From: Cellulomonas sp. WB94
GTDB taxonomy: Bacteria; Actinomycetota; Actinomycetes; Actinomycetales; Cellulomonadaceae
DNA: 64,000 nt
Reading direction: 5' to 3'
Assembly: GCF_003115775.1 (NCBI RefSeq)
Contig: NZ_QEES01000002.1
Coordinates: 2,604,001-2,668,000, forward strand
Positions 1 through 8,829 of this stretch are shown piece after piece. The notes beneath the pieces were generated by a model. It searched no databases, was not told where the DNA came from, and saw nothing but the letters and a program-made list of their open reading frames with translations. The translations under genes and the position numbers were made by a program. The stretch's first letter is position 1; every line of letters begins with the position of its first letter.

Positions 1-92
1 GCGAGCCCGGCCCACTGGCGGGTCTCGGCGTCGGTCAGGGGTGGGCCCGCGGGCGGCTGCCCGGCCCACGGCGGCGGTGGGGTCTGGCTCAT
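1..92 (-). CDS. DUF4870-like membrane protein, N-terminal fragment
   Basis: Only the first 30 codons are inside the window; the gene runs off the left edge. The visible peptide is a Pro-rich N-terminus (MSQTPPPPWAGQPPAGPP) followed by LTDAETRQWAGLA. A Pro-rich head and then an E/D-x-R-x-W-A-x-L-A segment leading to the first membrane helix is how many actinobacterial DUF4870 proteins begin. The ATG at 92 has a purine-rich GAGAGG about 8 bases upstream. The family call is an inference from very little sequence; the reading frame itself is well supported. Confidence 0.5.
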   Translation of the reverse strand, partial: MSQTPPPPWAGQPPAGPPLTDAETRQWAGL

Positions 93-203
93 GTGGGTGC
101 CTCTCGCGTCAGGGAACGGCGCGGCATGCGTGGCCGTTGCGCCGCACACTAGTCGTCCGACGCGTCGGACGCGCGCCGTTTGACCCAGCTCAGGCGGCTG
201 CCG

Positions 204-1088
204 TCAGGACGCCGTCACGAAGTCGATGAGCTCCTCGACCCGCCCGAGCAGCGACGGCTCGAGATCGGCGTAGGAGCGCACCGACGCGAGGATCCGCTGC
301 CACGCGTGCGCGACGTCGGCCTGCTCGAGCGCGGGCCAGCCGAGCTCCCGCAGGATGCCGAGCTTCCACTCGGTGCCGCGCGCGATCGTCGGCCATGCCG
401 CGAGGCCGATCCGCGCGGGGCGCACGGCCTGCCAGACGTCGATGTAGGGATGGCCGAGCACGAGGACGCTCCCGGCCGGTGTGCCGCGGGTGGCGTCGGC
501 GGCGATCCGCGTCTCCTTGGAGCCGGGCACGAGGTGGTCGACGAGCACCCCGACGCGCCGCTCGCGTGTCGGGGCGAACTCCCGGAGCGCGTCGGCGAGG
601 TTGTCGACGCCGTCGAGCAGCTCGACCACCACACCCTCGAGGCGCAGGTCGTCGCCCCACACCTTCTCGACGAGCTCGGCGTCGTGCTTGCCCTCGACCC
701 AGATCCGGCTCCCGCGCGCCACCCGGGCCGTGGCGCCGTGCACCGCGACCGATCCGGACGCGGTGCGCGTCGGGCGGGCCGGTGCGGACCGGCCGACGGG
801 CGCGAGGAGCACGACGGGCTCCCCGTCGACCCAGAACCCGGGCCCGAGCGGGAACGTGCGCGTCTTGCCCTTGCGGTCCTCGAGCACGACGACGTGCTGC
901 CCGCCGGACTTCTCGACGCGTCGGACGGCACCGACCCAGCCGGTCATGACCTCCTCGACGACGAGTCCGATCTCGGCAGGCTGCGGGCGGGACTGCTTGC
1001 GGGGCCGGTGGTGCGCGGACCCGGGCCGGTCGCCGCCGCCGCGGCCGGGGGTCGCGAGGACGTCGTTCCCGTAGCGGTCGTGGCTCAC
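204..1088 (-). CDS. DUF3097 family protein
   Basis: This 294-aa soluble protein matches the actinobacterial DUF3097 family. It has a basic N-terminus, a small beta-rich module around residues 45-110 (VGAVRRVEKSGGQHVVVLED), and then a toprim-like half with IWVEGKHDAELVEKVWGDDL, GVVVELLDGVDNL and RRVGVLVDHLVPGSKE. The acidic residues in VEGKHDAE and LVDHL are placed like toprim metal ligands, so a nucleic-acid role is plausible but unproven. The GTG start lies exactly 6 nt after TAGGGT (minus strand, 1095-1100), suggesting a leaderless mRNA. It is divergent from hrcA. Confidence 0.8.
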   Translation of the reverse strand: MSHDRYGNDVLATPGRGGGDRPGSAHHRPRKQSRPQPAEIGLVVEEVMTGWVGAVRRVEKSGGQHVVVLEDRKGKTRTFPLGPGFWVDGEPVVLLAPVGRSAPARPTRTASGSVAVHGATARVARGSRIWVEGKHDAELVEKVWGDDLRLEGVVVELLDGVDNLADALREFAPTRERRVGVLVDHLVPGSKETRIAADATRGTPAGSVLVLGHPYIDVWQAVRPARIGLAAWPTIARGTEWKLGILRELGWPALEQADVAHAWQRILASVRSYADLEPSLLGRVEELIDFVTAS

Positions 1089-1230
1089 CCGGGCACCCTA
1101 ACGGGCGCGTGGCCGTCGCACCGGAACCGGCGCGGGCGCGCGATGCGGACAGGTGCTGCGGGCAGGAGTACGGGCTGACGGGTGCCCGACGTGCGAGCCC
1201 GACGTCGCCCCGCGGCGCGACCGCGTAGAA

Positions 1231-1257
1231 TTGGCACTCCGGGTGGCCGAGTGCTAC
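1231..1257 (+). promoter_or_regulatory. CIRCE operator overlapping the hrcA -10 element
   Basis: The site is TTGGCACTC, nine bases, then GAGTGCTAC. It differs from the CIRCE consensus (TTAGCACTC-N9-GAGTGCTAA) by one base in each arm. A -10 hexamer TAGAAT at 1226-1231 shares its last T with the operator, so HrcA bound here would block RNA polymerase. I could not find a clear -35. The site lies 75 bases before hrcA and implies autoregulated, heat-inducible expression of hrcA-dnaJ and probably rsmE. Confidence 0.95.
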
Positions 1258-1331
1258 CCCGCTCTCACGGCAGCCCGCCGGGCGACCCGACGGGCACCCA
1301 GTGAGGTCCAGGACGACGCGCAGGAGGTGCG

Positions 1332-2354
1332 ATGAGCGAGGATCGCAAGCTCGACGTGCTGCGCGCGATCGTCGAGGACTACGTGGCCACCCGCGAGCCC
1401 GTCGGCTCCCGCGCGCTGGTCGAGCGGCACGGGCTCGGGGTCTCGCCTGCGACGATCCGCAACGACATGGCGGCCCTCGAGGAGGGCGGCTTCATCGTGC
1501 AGCCGCACACGTCGGCGGGGCGCGTGCCCACGGACAAGGGGTACCGCCTGTTCGTCGACCGGCTCTCATCGGTCAAGCCGCTGTCGGGCGCGGAGTCGCG
1601 GGCGATCGAGGACTTCCTCGCGCGCGCCGTCGACCTGGACGACGTCGTGGACCGGGCCGTCCGGCTGCTCTCCCAGCTGACCCAGCAGGTCGCGGTCGTG
1701 CAGTACCCGTCGCTGCGGCGCTCGGTGCTGCGGCACGTCGAGCTCGTCCCGCTCGGTGACCGACGGCTGCTCGTGGTGATCATCACGGACAACGGTCGCG
1801 TCGAGCAGCGCACGGTCGAGCTGTCGACCGAACCCGACCTCGACGTCGTCGCGGTGCTGCGCGCCCGCCTCAACGTCGCCGCCGCCGGCCGGCGGCTCGC
1901 GGAGCTCGACACCGTGCTTGCGGCCCTCATTGACTCGTTCGCCCCGGACCATGCGTCGCTCGTCCGTTCGGTCGTCTCCGTCGTCGAGGAGACGCTCGCG
2001 CAGGAGAGCGAGGAGCGCGTCGTGCTGGCCGGGACCGCGAACCTTGCCCGCGCGAGCGGGGCGGACTTCACCCACACGCTCGGCCCCGTGCTCGAGGCGC
2101 TCGAGGAACAGGTGGTCCTCCTGCGACTGTTGACCGAGATGGCCGAGGACGCCACGGCGGTGTCAGCCAGGATCGGCCGCGAGACCCAGCACGAGGGGCT
2201 GCTCGAGACGAGCTTCGTGACGACCGGATACGGCGGTGACGGCGACGCCCTCGCCCGGATCGGCTCGATCGGTCCGCTCCGCATGGACTACCCCGGCACG
2301 ATGGCCTCCGTCCGCGCGGTCGCGCGGTACCTCACACGGATCCTCGCCGGATGA
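1332..2354 (+). CDS. hrcA: Heat-inducible transcription repressor HrcA
   Basis: HrcA represses class I heat-shock genes by binding CIRCE and depends on GroEL for activity. This 340-aa protein has the N-terminal winged helix ([20 protein letters not shown], then [18 protein letters not shown]), the [16 protein letters not shown] segment and the GAF-like inducer domain, ending [21 protein letters not shown]. Length is normal. AGGAGG at 1322-1327 fixes the ATG at 1332. A CIRCE element lies just upstream, so it is autoregulated. dnaJ follows after 49 bases on the same strand, the usual actinobacterial hrcA-dnaJ2 arrangement. Confidence 0.97.
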   Translation: MSEDRKLDVLRAIVEDYVATREPVGSRALVERHGLGVSPATIRNDMAALEEGGFIVQPHTSAGRVPTDKGYRLFVDRLSSVKPLSGAESRAIEDFLARAVDLDDVVDRAVRLLSQLTQQVAVVQYPSLRRSVLRHVELVPLGDRRLLVVIITDNGRVEQRTVELSTEPDLDVVAVLRARLNVAAAGRRLAELDTVLAALIDSFAPDHASLVRSVVSVVEETLAQESEERVVLAGTANLARASGADFTHTLGPVLEALEEQVVLLRLLTEMAEDATAVSARIGRETQHEGLLETSFVTTGYGGDGDALARIGSIGPLRMDYPGTMASVRAVARYLTRILAG

Positions 2355-2403
2355 CCCGGCCGAACCCGGCCCTTCGCCTCACCGTCCGACCAGGAAGTGA
2401 TCT

Positions 2404-3528
2404 GTGACCGACTACTACGAGATCCTCGGGGTTGCCCGCGACGCGAGCCCCGAGCAGATCAAGAAGGCCTACCGCCGCCTCGCACGTCAGCACCACCCGG
2501 ACGTCGCCGGCGAGGACGGCGGCTCGGACGAGATGTTCAAGGACGTCTCGCGGGCGTACGACGTGCTGTCGAACCCCGAGAAGCGCCGCGCGTACGACGT
2601 GGGCGGCGACCCGTCCGCCGGCGGCGGCATGGGTGGCGGCTTCGGGTTCCAGGACATCTTCGAGACCTTCTTCGGCGCAGGGTCCGGCGCGAGCGCCCAG
2701 CGTGGGCCCATCCCGCGCGCGCGCCGCGGCCAGGACGCGCTCGTGCGCCTCGACCTCGACCTGGCGGAGACCGCGTTCGGGTCCCACCGCGAGGTGCAGG
2801 TCGACACGGCCGTGGTGTGCCCCACGTGCTCCGGCACGTGCTGCCGCCCCGGGACGTCGCCCCGCACGTGCGAGGTCTGCGGCGGCCGAGGCAGCGTGCA
2901 GCGCATCGCCCGCTCGTTCCTCGGGCAGGTCATGACGTCCCAGCCGTGCGCCGCCTGCCAGGGGTTCGGGACGGTCATCCCCGAGCCGTGCACCGAGTGC
3001 TCGGGCGAGGGCCGCGTGCGCTCGCGCCGCACCCTGACGGTCGACGTGCCCGCCGGGGTGGACACCGGGACGCGTATCAAGCTGACGGGCCAGGGCGAGG
3101 TCGGTCCGGCCGGCGGGCCCGCCGGCGACGTCTACCTCGAGGTCAGGGAGCGCAAGCACGAGACGTTCGTCCGGCAGGGCGACGACCTGCACTGCACGCT
3201 CCCGGTGCCGATGACGGCGGCCGCGCTCGGCACGGTCCTGACGCTCGACACCCTCGACGGCCCGCAGGAGGTCGACCTGCGCCCGGGCACGCAGCCGGCC
3301 CAGGTGATCACGCTGCGGGGGCTCGGCGTCGGGCACCTGCACGTCGGTGGGCGCGGCGACCTGCACATCCACGTCGACGTCCATGTCCCCACCGGGCTGG
3401 ACGAGGACCAGGCAGCGCTCCTGCAGCAGCTCGCGACGCTGCGCGGCGAAGAGCGGCCGGAGGCACGGTTCTCCGCCGCCAACCCTGGGGTGTTCGCCAA
3501 GCTCCGCGACAAGCTCTCGGGTCGCTGA
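2404..3528 (+). CDS. dnaJ: Molecular chaperone DnaJ (actinobacterial DnaJ2 type)
   Basis: DnaJ is the J-domain co-chaperone that delivers clients to DnaK and stimulates its ATPase. The 374-aa protein has a J domain at residues 1-70 with HPD at 31-33, a Gly-rich linker (GGGMGGGFGFQDIFETFF) and a zinc region with four Cys repeats (CPTCSGTC, CEVCGGRG, CAACQGFG, CTECSGEG). The first repeat ends in Cys instead of the usual Gly. Substrate-binding C-terminal domains follow. The start is GTG. It is the second gene of the CIRCE-controlled operon, and rsmE begins 3 bases after its stop. Full length. Confidence 0.97.
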   Translation: MTDYYEILGVARDASPEQIKKAYRRLARQHHPDVAGEDGGSDEMFKDVSRAYDVLSNPEKRRAYDVGGDPSAGGGMGGGFGFQDIFETFFGAGSGASAQRGPIPRARRGQDALVRLDLDLAETAFGSHREVQVDTAVVCPTCSGTCCRPGTSPRTCEVCGGRGSVQRIARSFLGQVMTSQPCAACQGFGTVIPEPCTECSGEGRVRSRRTLTVDVPAGVDTGTRIKLTGQGEVGPAGGPAGDVYLEVRERKHETFVRQGDDLHCTLPVPMTAAALGTVLTLDTLDGPQEVDLRPGTQPAQVITLRGLGVGHLHVGGRGDLHIHVDVHVPTGLDEDQAALLQQLATLRGEERPEARFSAANPGVFAKLRDKLSGR

Positions 3529-3531
3529 GCG

Positions 3532-4359
3532 GTGAGTGCTCCGGTCTTCCTGGTGGAGCCGGGCGCGCTCGCGGCCGTGCACCCCGGCGGCGCCTACCTG
3601 CTCGACGGGGCCGAGGGGCGGCACGCCGGGGTCGTGCAACGCCGTTCACCGGGTGAGCGCGTGGACGTCGTCGACGGTGCGGGCGTCCGGCTCGAGTGCC
3701 TCGTCGGGGCGGTCGGTGCCGAGGGGGTGACGCTGCAGGTCGTGGCCCGGACCGACGAGCCGGCTCCGGACGTGGCGCTCGTGCTCGTGCAGGCGCTCGC
3801 CAAGGGCGACCGTGACGAGATGGCGATCGAGGCGGCGACCGAGGTCGGTGCCGACGCGGTCGTGCCGTGGCAGGCCGAGCGCTCCGTCGTCGTGTGGCGC
3901 GGGGACCGGGCCGCGAAGAGCCGGTCGAGGTGGCTCGGGACCGTGCGCGCCGCGGCCAAGCAGTCGCGCCGGGCCCGGGTCCCCGAGGTCGAGCTCGCGG
4001 TCGACGGGCGCGGGCTCGTCGAGCGGGTGCACCGGACCGTCGACGCCGGCGGCGTCGCGCTCGTCCTGCACGAAGAGGCGAGCGTGCCGATCGCGCAGGT
4101 GGACCTGGCAGGGCTCGGCGTGGCGCGAGCGGCCGACGCCGGGTCGTCCGCGCCGTCGGACGGCCCGCGGGGCGCCGGGCAGCAGCGCGAGGTCCTCGTC
4201 GTCGTCGGCCCCGAGGGCGGGATCTCGGCGCGTGAGCTCGAGGCGCTCGTGGGGGCGGGCGCGCGAGCGGTGCGCCTCGGACCGCACGTGCTGCGGACGT
4301 CGACGGCGGGCCCGATCGCGCTGGCACTGCTCGCCCAGCGCCTCGGGCGCTGGGGCTGA
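3532..4359 (+). CDS. rsmE: 16S rRNA (uracil1498-N3)-methyltransferase RsmE
   Basis: RsmE methylates N3 of U1498 in 16S rRNA using S-adenosylmethionine. It belongs to the SPOUT superfamily with a C-terminal trefoil knot. Here (275 aa) the N-terminal PUA-like part contains HPGGAYLLDGAEGRHAG. The knot motifs are VVVGPEGGISARELEAL and VRLGPHVLRTSTAGPIALALL, the SAM-binding signatures of the family. The GTG start lies 3 bases after the dnaJ stop, so it is almost certainly co-transcribed with hrcA-dnaJ, as in other Actinobacteria. A roughly 15-residue Ala/Ser/Pro-rich insert before the VVVGPEGG motif looks like a lineage-specific loop. Confidence 0.95.
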   Translation: MSAPVFLVEPGALAAVHPGGAYLLDGAEGRHAGVVQRRSPGERVDVVDGAGVRLECLVGAVGAEGVTLQVVARTDEPAPDVALVLVQALAKGDRDEMAIEAATEVGADAVVPWQAERSVVVWRGDRAAKSRSRWLGTVRAAAKQSRRARVPEVELAVDGRGLVERVHRTVDAGGVALVLHEEASVPIAQVDLAGLGVARAADAGSSAPSDGPRGAGQQREVLVVVGPEGGISARELEALVGAGARAVRLGPHVLRTSTAGPIALALLAQRLGRWG

Positions 4360-4373
4360 GCCCAGCTCGGCCG

Positions 4374-4919
4374 TCAGCGGACGGTGACGGTCACCGACAC
4401 CTGGTTGTGACGCTTGGTGCCGGTCGCGCCGTCGGACATGTCAGGCTCCCAGACCGAGAGCGTGTAGGTGCCTGGCGGCAGGGTTGCCGTGAACGCGAAC
4501 GGGCCCACCTCGCCGTTGGCACCCGCCGTCGTGAAGCCCTGGGCGACCGGGTCGCCGCCCCCGGTGGGCACGGCCTCCCAGCTCAGCGTCGCCTCGAAGC
4601 CGGTGCCGGTGCCGGTGACCGGCACGTCGGGACCGTCGACGGTCGCCCCGGCCGTCGGTGCCGTCAGGGTGTTGGGGCCGTTGGTCGGCTGGTCGGTCGG
4701 GACGCCGTCCGTCGGCGTGCTCGACGCCGAGGGCTCGGGAGTCGGGGTGCTCGCCGGTGCCGTCGCGGACGTCGTCGCGGGGGCGGTCGCGGTTGTCACC
4801 GGAGTCGACGCGCCGGGCTGAACGGTCCCGGACGCGCAACCGGCCGACGTCGCGATCGTCAGTGCCGCACCTACCCCGGCCGCCACGAGAAGCAGGGGTC
4901 GCGATCGTCGTGCTCGCAT
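4374..4919 (-). CDS. Putative lipoprotein with Gmad2 Ig-like domain
   Basis: The frame is open further upstream, but the ATG at 4919 gives a clean lipoprotein signal: RARRSRP, a hydrophobic core (LLLVAAGVGAALTIA) and the lipobox TSAGC. A Thr/Pro/Ala/Ser-rich linker follows (residues ~30-85). The rest is a Gmad2-like Ig domain (VDGPDVPVTGTGTGFEATLSWE through TLPPGTYTLSVWEPDMSDG). Such domains occur in spore-germination and cell-surface lipoproteins; the ligand is unknown. Mature protein is about 155 aa, predicted to be anchored outside the membrane. It is convergent with rsmE (14-base gap) and divergent from phoH. Confidence 0.8.
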   Translation of the reverse strand: MRARRSRPLLLVAAGVGAALTIATSAGCASGTVQPGASTPVTTATAPATTSATAPASTPTPEPSASSTPTDGVPTDQPTNGPNTLTAPTAGATVDGPDVPVTGTGTGFEATLSWEAVPTGGGDPVAQGFTTAGANGEVGPFAFTATLPPGTYTLSVWEPDMSDGATGTKRHNQVSVTVTVR

Positions 4920-5047
4920 GGTGTCGTCCTCAGGTCGGCTGCCTCGGTCGGCGGCGCACCCGGATCCGTGCGACCGCCGTCTGCTCGGAACGTACCGCGT
5001 GCGGCCGCCGGAGTGGCTGCGCCGGGCCGAGGACGGCGCGTGCTCGG

Positions 5048-5053
5048 TAGACT
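5048..5053 (+). promoter_or_regulatory. Candidate -10 element for the phoH-ybeY-CNNM-era operon
   Basis: TAGACT matches the TAnnnT form seen at many starts in this window and lies 66 bases before the phoH ATG. I could not identify a -35 element. The 4920-5119 stretch between the lipoprotein gene and phoH otherwise shows nothing clear. Confidence 0.35.
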
Positions 5054-5119
5054 CGGGCACAGCGCCTGCCGGTCCACGGCAGGGCGGACCGAAGGAGCGC
5101 GGAGGCGCAAGCCGAGCAC

Positions 5120-6121
5120 ATGGCCGAAAGCACACCAGCACGTCGTCCCGCCACCGGTGTCACGGCCCGCGTCGAGCACCGCATCACGGTCGGCGCGGAC
5201 GTCTCGATGGTCGAGCTGCTGGGGCGCGGTGACGAGGTCCTCCTGGCCATCGAGGCCGGCTTCCGGGCCGTCGACATCCACGCGCGCGGCAACGAGATCT
5301 CGCTCGCGGGCCCGGCGGGCGACGTCGCGCTCGTCGCCGAGCTCGTCGACGAGCTCATCGAGGTCGCCGCGGCCGGGACGCCGTTGACCCCGGACGTCGT
5401 CGCGCGGTCGGTGACGATGCTCGCCGCCAGCGCGTCGCCGCGCCCCGTGGACGTGCTGACCCAGAACATCCTGACGTCGCGCGGGCGCACGATCCGGCCC
5501 AAGACCGAGGGGCAGAAGGACTACGTCGACGCGATCGACCGCAACACGGTGACCTTCGGCATCGGCCCCGCGGGCACCGGCAAGACGTACCTGGCGATGG
5601 CCAAGGCGGTCCAGGCGCTGCAGGTGCGACAGGTCAGCCGCATCGTGCTGACCCGTCCAGCCGTCGAGGCGGGCGAGCGGCTCGGGTTCCTGCCAGGCTC
5701 CCTCAGCGACAAGATCGACCCGTACCTGCGCCCGCTGTACGACGCCCTGCACGACATGGTCGACCCCGACTCGATCCCGCGGCTCATGGAGGCGGGGACC
5801 ATCGAGGTCGCCCCGCTCGCCTACATGCGCGGGCGCACGCTCAACGACTCGTTCATCATCCTCGACGAGGCGCAGAACACCTCGACCGAGCAGATGAAGA
5901 TGTTCCTGACGCGCCTGGGGTTCGGGTCGAAGATCGTGGTCACGGGCGACGTCACGCAGGTCGACCTCCCGACGGCCACCACGTCGGGGCTGCGCGTCGT
6001 CGAGCAGATCCTCGCCGACATCGACGACGTCGCCTTCTGCCGGTTGACCTCGTCGGACGTGGTACGCCACCGCCTGGTCGGCGACATCATCGACGCCTAC
6101 GCACGCTGGGACAGGACATGA
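5120..6121 (+). CDS. phoH: PhoH family P-loop ATPase
   Basis: PhoH-like proteins (YbeZ type) are cytosolic ATPases linked to RNA metabolism and act with YbeY. The 333-aa protein has an N-terminal KH-like part (residues ~15-100) and a superfamily-I-like ATPase domain: Walker A GPAGTGKT at about 149-156, [20 protein letters not shown], Walker [10 protein letters not shown] and [11 protein letters not shown]. Length and motif order are typical. It overlaps ybeY by 4 bases (ATGA), giving the classic phoH-ybeY-CNNM-era translationally coupled operon. A candidate -10 lies at 5048. Confidence 0.95.
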   Translation: MAESTPARRPATGVTARVEHRITVGADVSMVELLGRGDEVLLAIEAGFRAVDIHARGNEISLAGPAGDVALVAELVDELIEVAAAGTPLTPDVVARSVTMLAASASPRPVDVLTQNILTSRGRTIRPKTEGQKDYVDAIDRNTVTFGIGPAGTGKTYLAMAKAVQALQVRQVSRIVLTRPAVEAGERLGFLPGSLSDKIDPYLRPLYDALHDMVDPDSIPRLMEAGTIEVAPLAYMRGRTLNDSFIILDEAQNTSTEQMKMFLTRLGFGSKIVVTGDVTQVDLPTATTSGLRVVEQILADIDDVAFCRLTSSDVVRHRLVGDIIDAYARWDRT

Positions 6122-6570
6122 GCATCGAGGTCAACAACGAGTCCGGTGTCGAGGTCGACGAGGCGGAGTTCGCGGCGCTCGCGCGCTACGTGCTCGACGC
6201 CATGCACGTGCACCCGCAGACGGACCTGTCGATCCTGCTCGTCGGCGTCGACGTCATGTCGCAGCTGCACGTGCAGTGGATGGACGAGCCGGGACCCACG
6301 GACGTGCTCTCGTTCCCCATGGACGAGCTGCGACCGGGCCGTGAGGGTGAGCAGACGCCGGCGGGCCTGCTCGGCGACGTCGTGCTCTGCCCCGACGTCG
6401 CGGCCGCGCAGGCCAGGGTCGCCGGCCACTCGACCGCCGAGGAGCTCCTCCTTCTCACCACGCACGGGATCCTGCACCTGCTCGGGTACGACCACGCCGA
6501 GCCCGAGGAGGAGCGGGAGATGTTCGCGCTCCAGCGCCAGCTGCTCCTGACGTTCCTCGCGAGCCGATGA
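6118..6570 (+). CDS. ybeY: Endoribonuclease YbeY (rRNA maturation factor)
   Basis: YbeY is a zinc-dependent endoribonuclease needed for 16S rRNA 3'-end maturation and 70S ribosome quality control. The 150-aa protein carries the zinc motif HGxLHxxGxDH as [11 protein letters not shown], with His116, His120 and His126 as ligands. It also has the family segment [12 protein letters not shown] at about 59-70. It overlaps phoH upstream and the CNNM gene downstream by 4 bases each, so it is translated within one polycistronic mRNA. Confidence 0.96.
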   Translation: MSIEVNNESGVEVDEAEFAALARYVLDAMHVHPQTDLSILLVGVDVMSQLHVQWMDEPGPTDVLSFPMDELRPGREGEQTPAGLLGDVVLCPDVAAAQARVAGHSTAEELLLLTTHGILHLLGYDHAEPEEEREMFALQRQLLLTFLASR

Positions 6571-7871
6571 CGCACGTCCCCCTGGGGCTGCTCGTCGTGG
6601 TCGCGGTGCTCGGCATCGCGCTCGCGGCGGCGCTGAGCGCGGGCGAGGTCGCGGTCGGCCGTGTCACCCTGGCCGCTGTCACCGAGCTGCTGGCCGAGCG
6701 GCACCCCGCCGCCGAGCGGGTGCGGCGGCTCGTCGAGCAGCGGCGTCGGGTCTCGTCGTCGGCCGCGTTCGTGCGGCTGCTCGGGGAGATGACGGCGACG
6801 GTGTGCATCACGCTCGTCGTCGCGTCCACGGGGCTTGCGTGGGGCTGGGTCCTGCTCGTGGCCGGCTTCGTGTGCGCCGCCGTCGCCTACCTGCTCGTGC
6901 GGGTGAGCCCGCGGACGGTCGGACGCCAGCACCCCCTGGCCGTGCTGACCGTCCTGTCGCGCCTGCTGCTCGGGGTCTCCCGCGCGGTCGGCGGTTTCGC
7001 GCGGGCGGTGCCGACGTCGGGCGCGCGGCCGGACTTCGGGGAGGACGAGCTGCGCGACATGGTCGAGCGCGCGAGCGAGTCGGACGTGATCGAGGACGAG
7101 GAGCGCGACATGTTCCGCTCCGTCCTCGAGCTCGGCCAGACCCTCACGCGCGAGGTCATGGTGCCGCGCACCGACATGATCGTGACCGGGGCGGACACGC
7201 CGCTGCGCAAGGCCCTCGCGCTGCTCCTGCGGTCGGGGTTCTCGCGGCTCCCGGTCGTCGGCGAGTCGGTCGACGACCTGCGCGGCGTGCTCTACCTCAA
7301 GGACCTCGTGCGCCGCCTGTCCGACGACCCCGACGCCCAGGACTCCCCGGCGGCATCGATCGCCCGGCCCGCCGTGTACGTGCCCGAGTCGAAGCCCGTC
7401 GACGAGCTCCTGCGCGAGCTGCAGGCCGGCTCGTCGCACATGGCGATGGTCGTGGACGAGTACGGGGGCATCGCGGGCCTCGTCACGATCGAGGACGCGC
7501 TCGAGGAGATCGTGGGCGAGCTCACCGACGAGCACGACCCGTCGGCCCCGGGCGTCGAGGACCTCGGTGACGGGTCGTACCGTGTCCCGGCACGGCTCGC
7601 GAAGGACGAGCTCGGCGAGCTCTTCGACCTCGACGTGGACGACGACGACGTGGACAGCGCTGGTGGTCTGCTCGCCAAGGCCCTCGGCAAGGTTCCGCTC
7701 GTCGGCTCCACCGGCGACATCCATGGCCTCCACCTCGTCGCAGAACGCGCCGACGGACGCCGCAAGCAGATCTCGACGCTCGTCGTCCGGCGGACCACGC
7801 CTGACGACGAGCCGGGGGACGACCAGGGGGCCACCACCCCCGCCGACCCGAACCACGGAGCACACGCATGA
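6567..7871 (+). CDS. CNNM/HlyC-CorC family membrane protein with CBS pair
   Basis: Members of this family are membrane proteins with a DUF21 transmembrane domain, implicated in Mg2+ export or divalent-cation homeostasis. The 434-aa protein has hydrophobic segments in residues 1-140, then the [33 protein letters not shown] linker region, a CBS pair ([65 protein letters not shown]) and a C-terminal CorC_HlyC domain. It overlaps ybeY and era by 4 bases each. The position between ybeY and era is conserved in Actinobacteria (M. tuberculosis Rv2366c). Confidence 0.93.
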   Translation: MTHVPLGLLVVVAVLGIALAAALSAGEVAVGRVTLAAVTELLAERHPAAERVRRLVEQRRRVSSSAAFVRLLGEMTATVCITLVVASTGLAWGWVLLVAGFVCAAVAYLLVRVSPRTVGRQHPLAVLTVLSRLLLGVSRAVGGFARAVPTSGARPDFGEDELRDMVERASESDVIEDEERDMFRSVLELGQTLTREVMVPRTDMIVTGADTPLRKALALLLRSGFSRLPVVGESVDDLRGVLYLKDLVRRLSDDPDAQDSPAASIARPAVYVPESKPVDELLRELQAGSSHMAMVVDEYGGIAGLVTIEDALEEIVGELTDEHDPSAPGVEDLGDGSYRVPARLAKDELGELFDLDVDDDDVDSAGGLLAKALGKVPLVGSTGDIHGLHLVAERADGRRKQISTLVVRRTTPDDEPGDDQGATTPADPNHGAHA

Positions 7872-8779
7872 CTTTCCACTCAGGTTTCGCCTGCCTCATC
7901 GGTCGGCCCAACGCCGGCAAGTCGACGCTGACCAACGCACTCGTCGGGCAGAAGGTCGCGATCATGTCGGCCCGCCCGCAGACCACGCGGCACACCATCC
8001 GCGGCATCGTGCACCGCCCGGACGCGCAGCTCGTCCTCGTGGACACCCCCGGGCTGCACCGTCCGCGCACGCTGCTCGGCGAACGTCTCAACGACCTCGT
8101 CAAGGGCACGCTCACCGAGGTCGACGTCGTCGGCTTCTGCCTGCCGTCGGACCAGAAGGTCGGCCCCGGCGACCGGTTCATCGCCGAGCAGCTCGCCGAC
8201 GCCGCACGTGACGGTCGGGGCACGCCCGTCGTCGCGATCGCGACCAAGGCCGACCTCGTCGGCAAGGCACGCCTCGCGGAGCACCTCCTCGCGATCTCGC
8301 AGCTCGGCGACTGGGCCGACATCGTGCCGGTCTCGGCGGAGACGGGCTACCAGGTCGACGTGCTCGAGAAGATCCTCATCGGCCATCTGCCCGAGGGCCC
8401 GGCCCTCTACCCCGACGGCGAGCTCACCGACGAGCCCGTCGCCGTCATGGTCGCCGAGCTCGTGCGCGAGGCGGCGCTCGAGGGCGTGCGCGACGAGCTG
8501 CCCCACTCGCTCGCGGTCGTCGTCGACGAGATGGTGCCGCGTGAGGGCGACGACGGCGCGACCCCGATGCTCGACGTGCGGGTCCAGCTGTTCGTCGAGC
8601 GCGACAGCCAGAAGGCCATCATCATCGGCAGGGGCGGCTCGCGGCTGCGCGAGGTCGGCACGACGGCACGCCGCGAGATCGAGGCGCTACTCGGCACGCG
8701 CGTGTTCCTGGACCTGCACGTCAAGGTCGCCAAGGACTGGCAGCGGGACCCGAAGCAGCTCGGCCGGATGGGCTTCTGA
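7868..8779 (+). CDS. era: GTPase Era
   Basis: Era is an essential GTPase that binds 16S rRNA during 30S assembly. The 303-aa protein has G1 GRPNAGKST (residues 12-20), G2 region TTRHTIRG, G3 DTPGLH, G4 as TKAD (instead of the usual NKxD) and G5 SAETG. A C-terminal KH domain follows ([24 protein letters not shown]). Length is normal. The ATG overlaps the upstream CNNM stop by 4 bases, making it the last gene of the phoH-ybeY-CNNM-era operon. Confidence 0.97.
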   Translation: MTFHSGFACLIGRPNAGKSTLTNALVGQKVAIMSARPQTTRHTIRGIVHRPDAQLVLVDTPGLHRPRTLLGERLNDLVKGTLTEVDVVGFCLPSDQKVGPGDRFIAEQLADAARDGRGTPVVAIATKADLVGKARLAEHLLAISQLGDWADIVPVSAETGYQVDVLEKILIGHLPEGPALYPDGELTDEPVAVMVAELVREAALEGVRDELPHSLAVVVDEMVPREGDDGATPMLDVRVQLFVERDSQKAIIIGRGGSRLREVGTTARREIEALLGTRVFLDLHVKVAKDWQRDPKQLGRMGF

Positions 8780-8829
8780 CCAGGGACATCCCTGATCGAG
8801 CCCGGTCCACCGTGGGGGATACTCTCCAG

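Noticed and set aside
4374-5141. Longer 255-aa version of the Gmad2 lipoprotein
   Set aside because: The extra N-terminal part lacks protein character and would bury the signal peptide; the ATG at 4919 gives a proper lipoprotein signal.
8781-8794. CAGGG-acat-CCCTG hairpin after era as a terminator
   Set aside because: Only a 5-bp stem with no T run; too weak to support a call.
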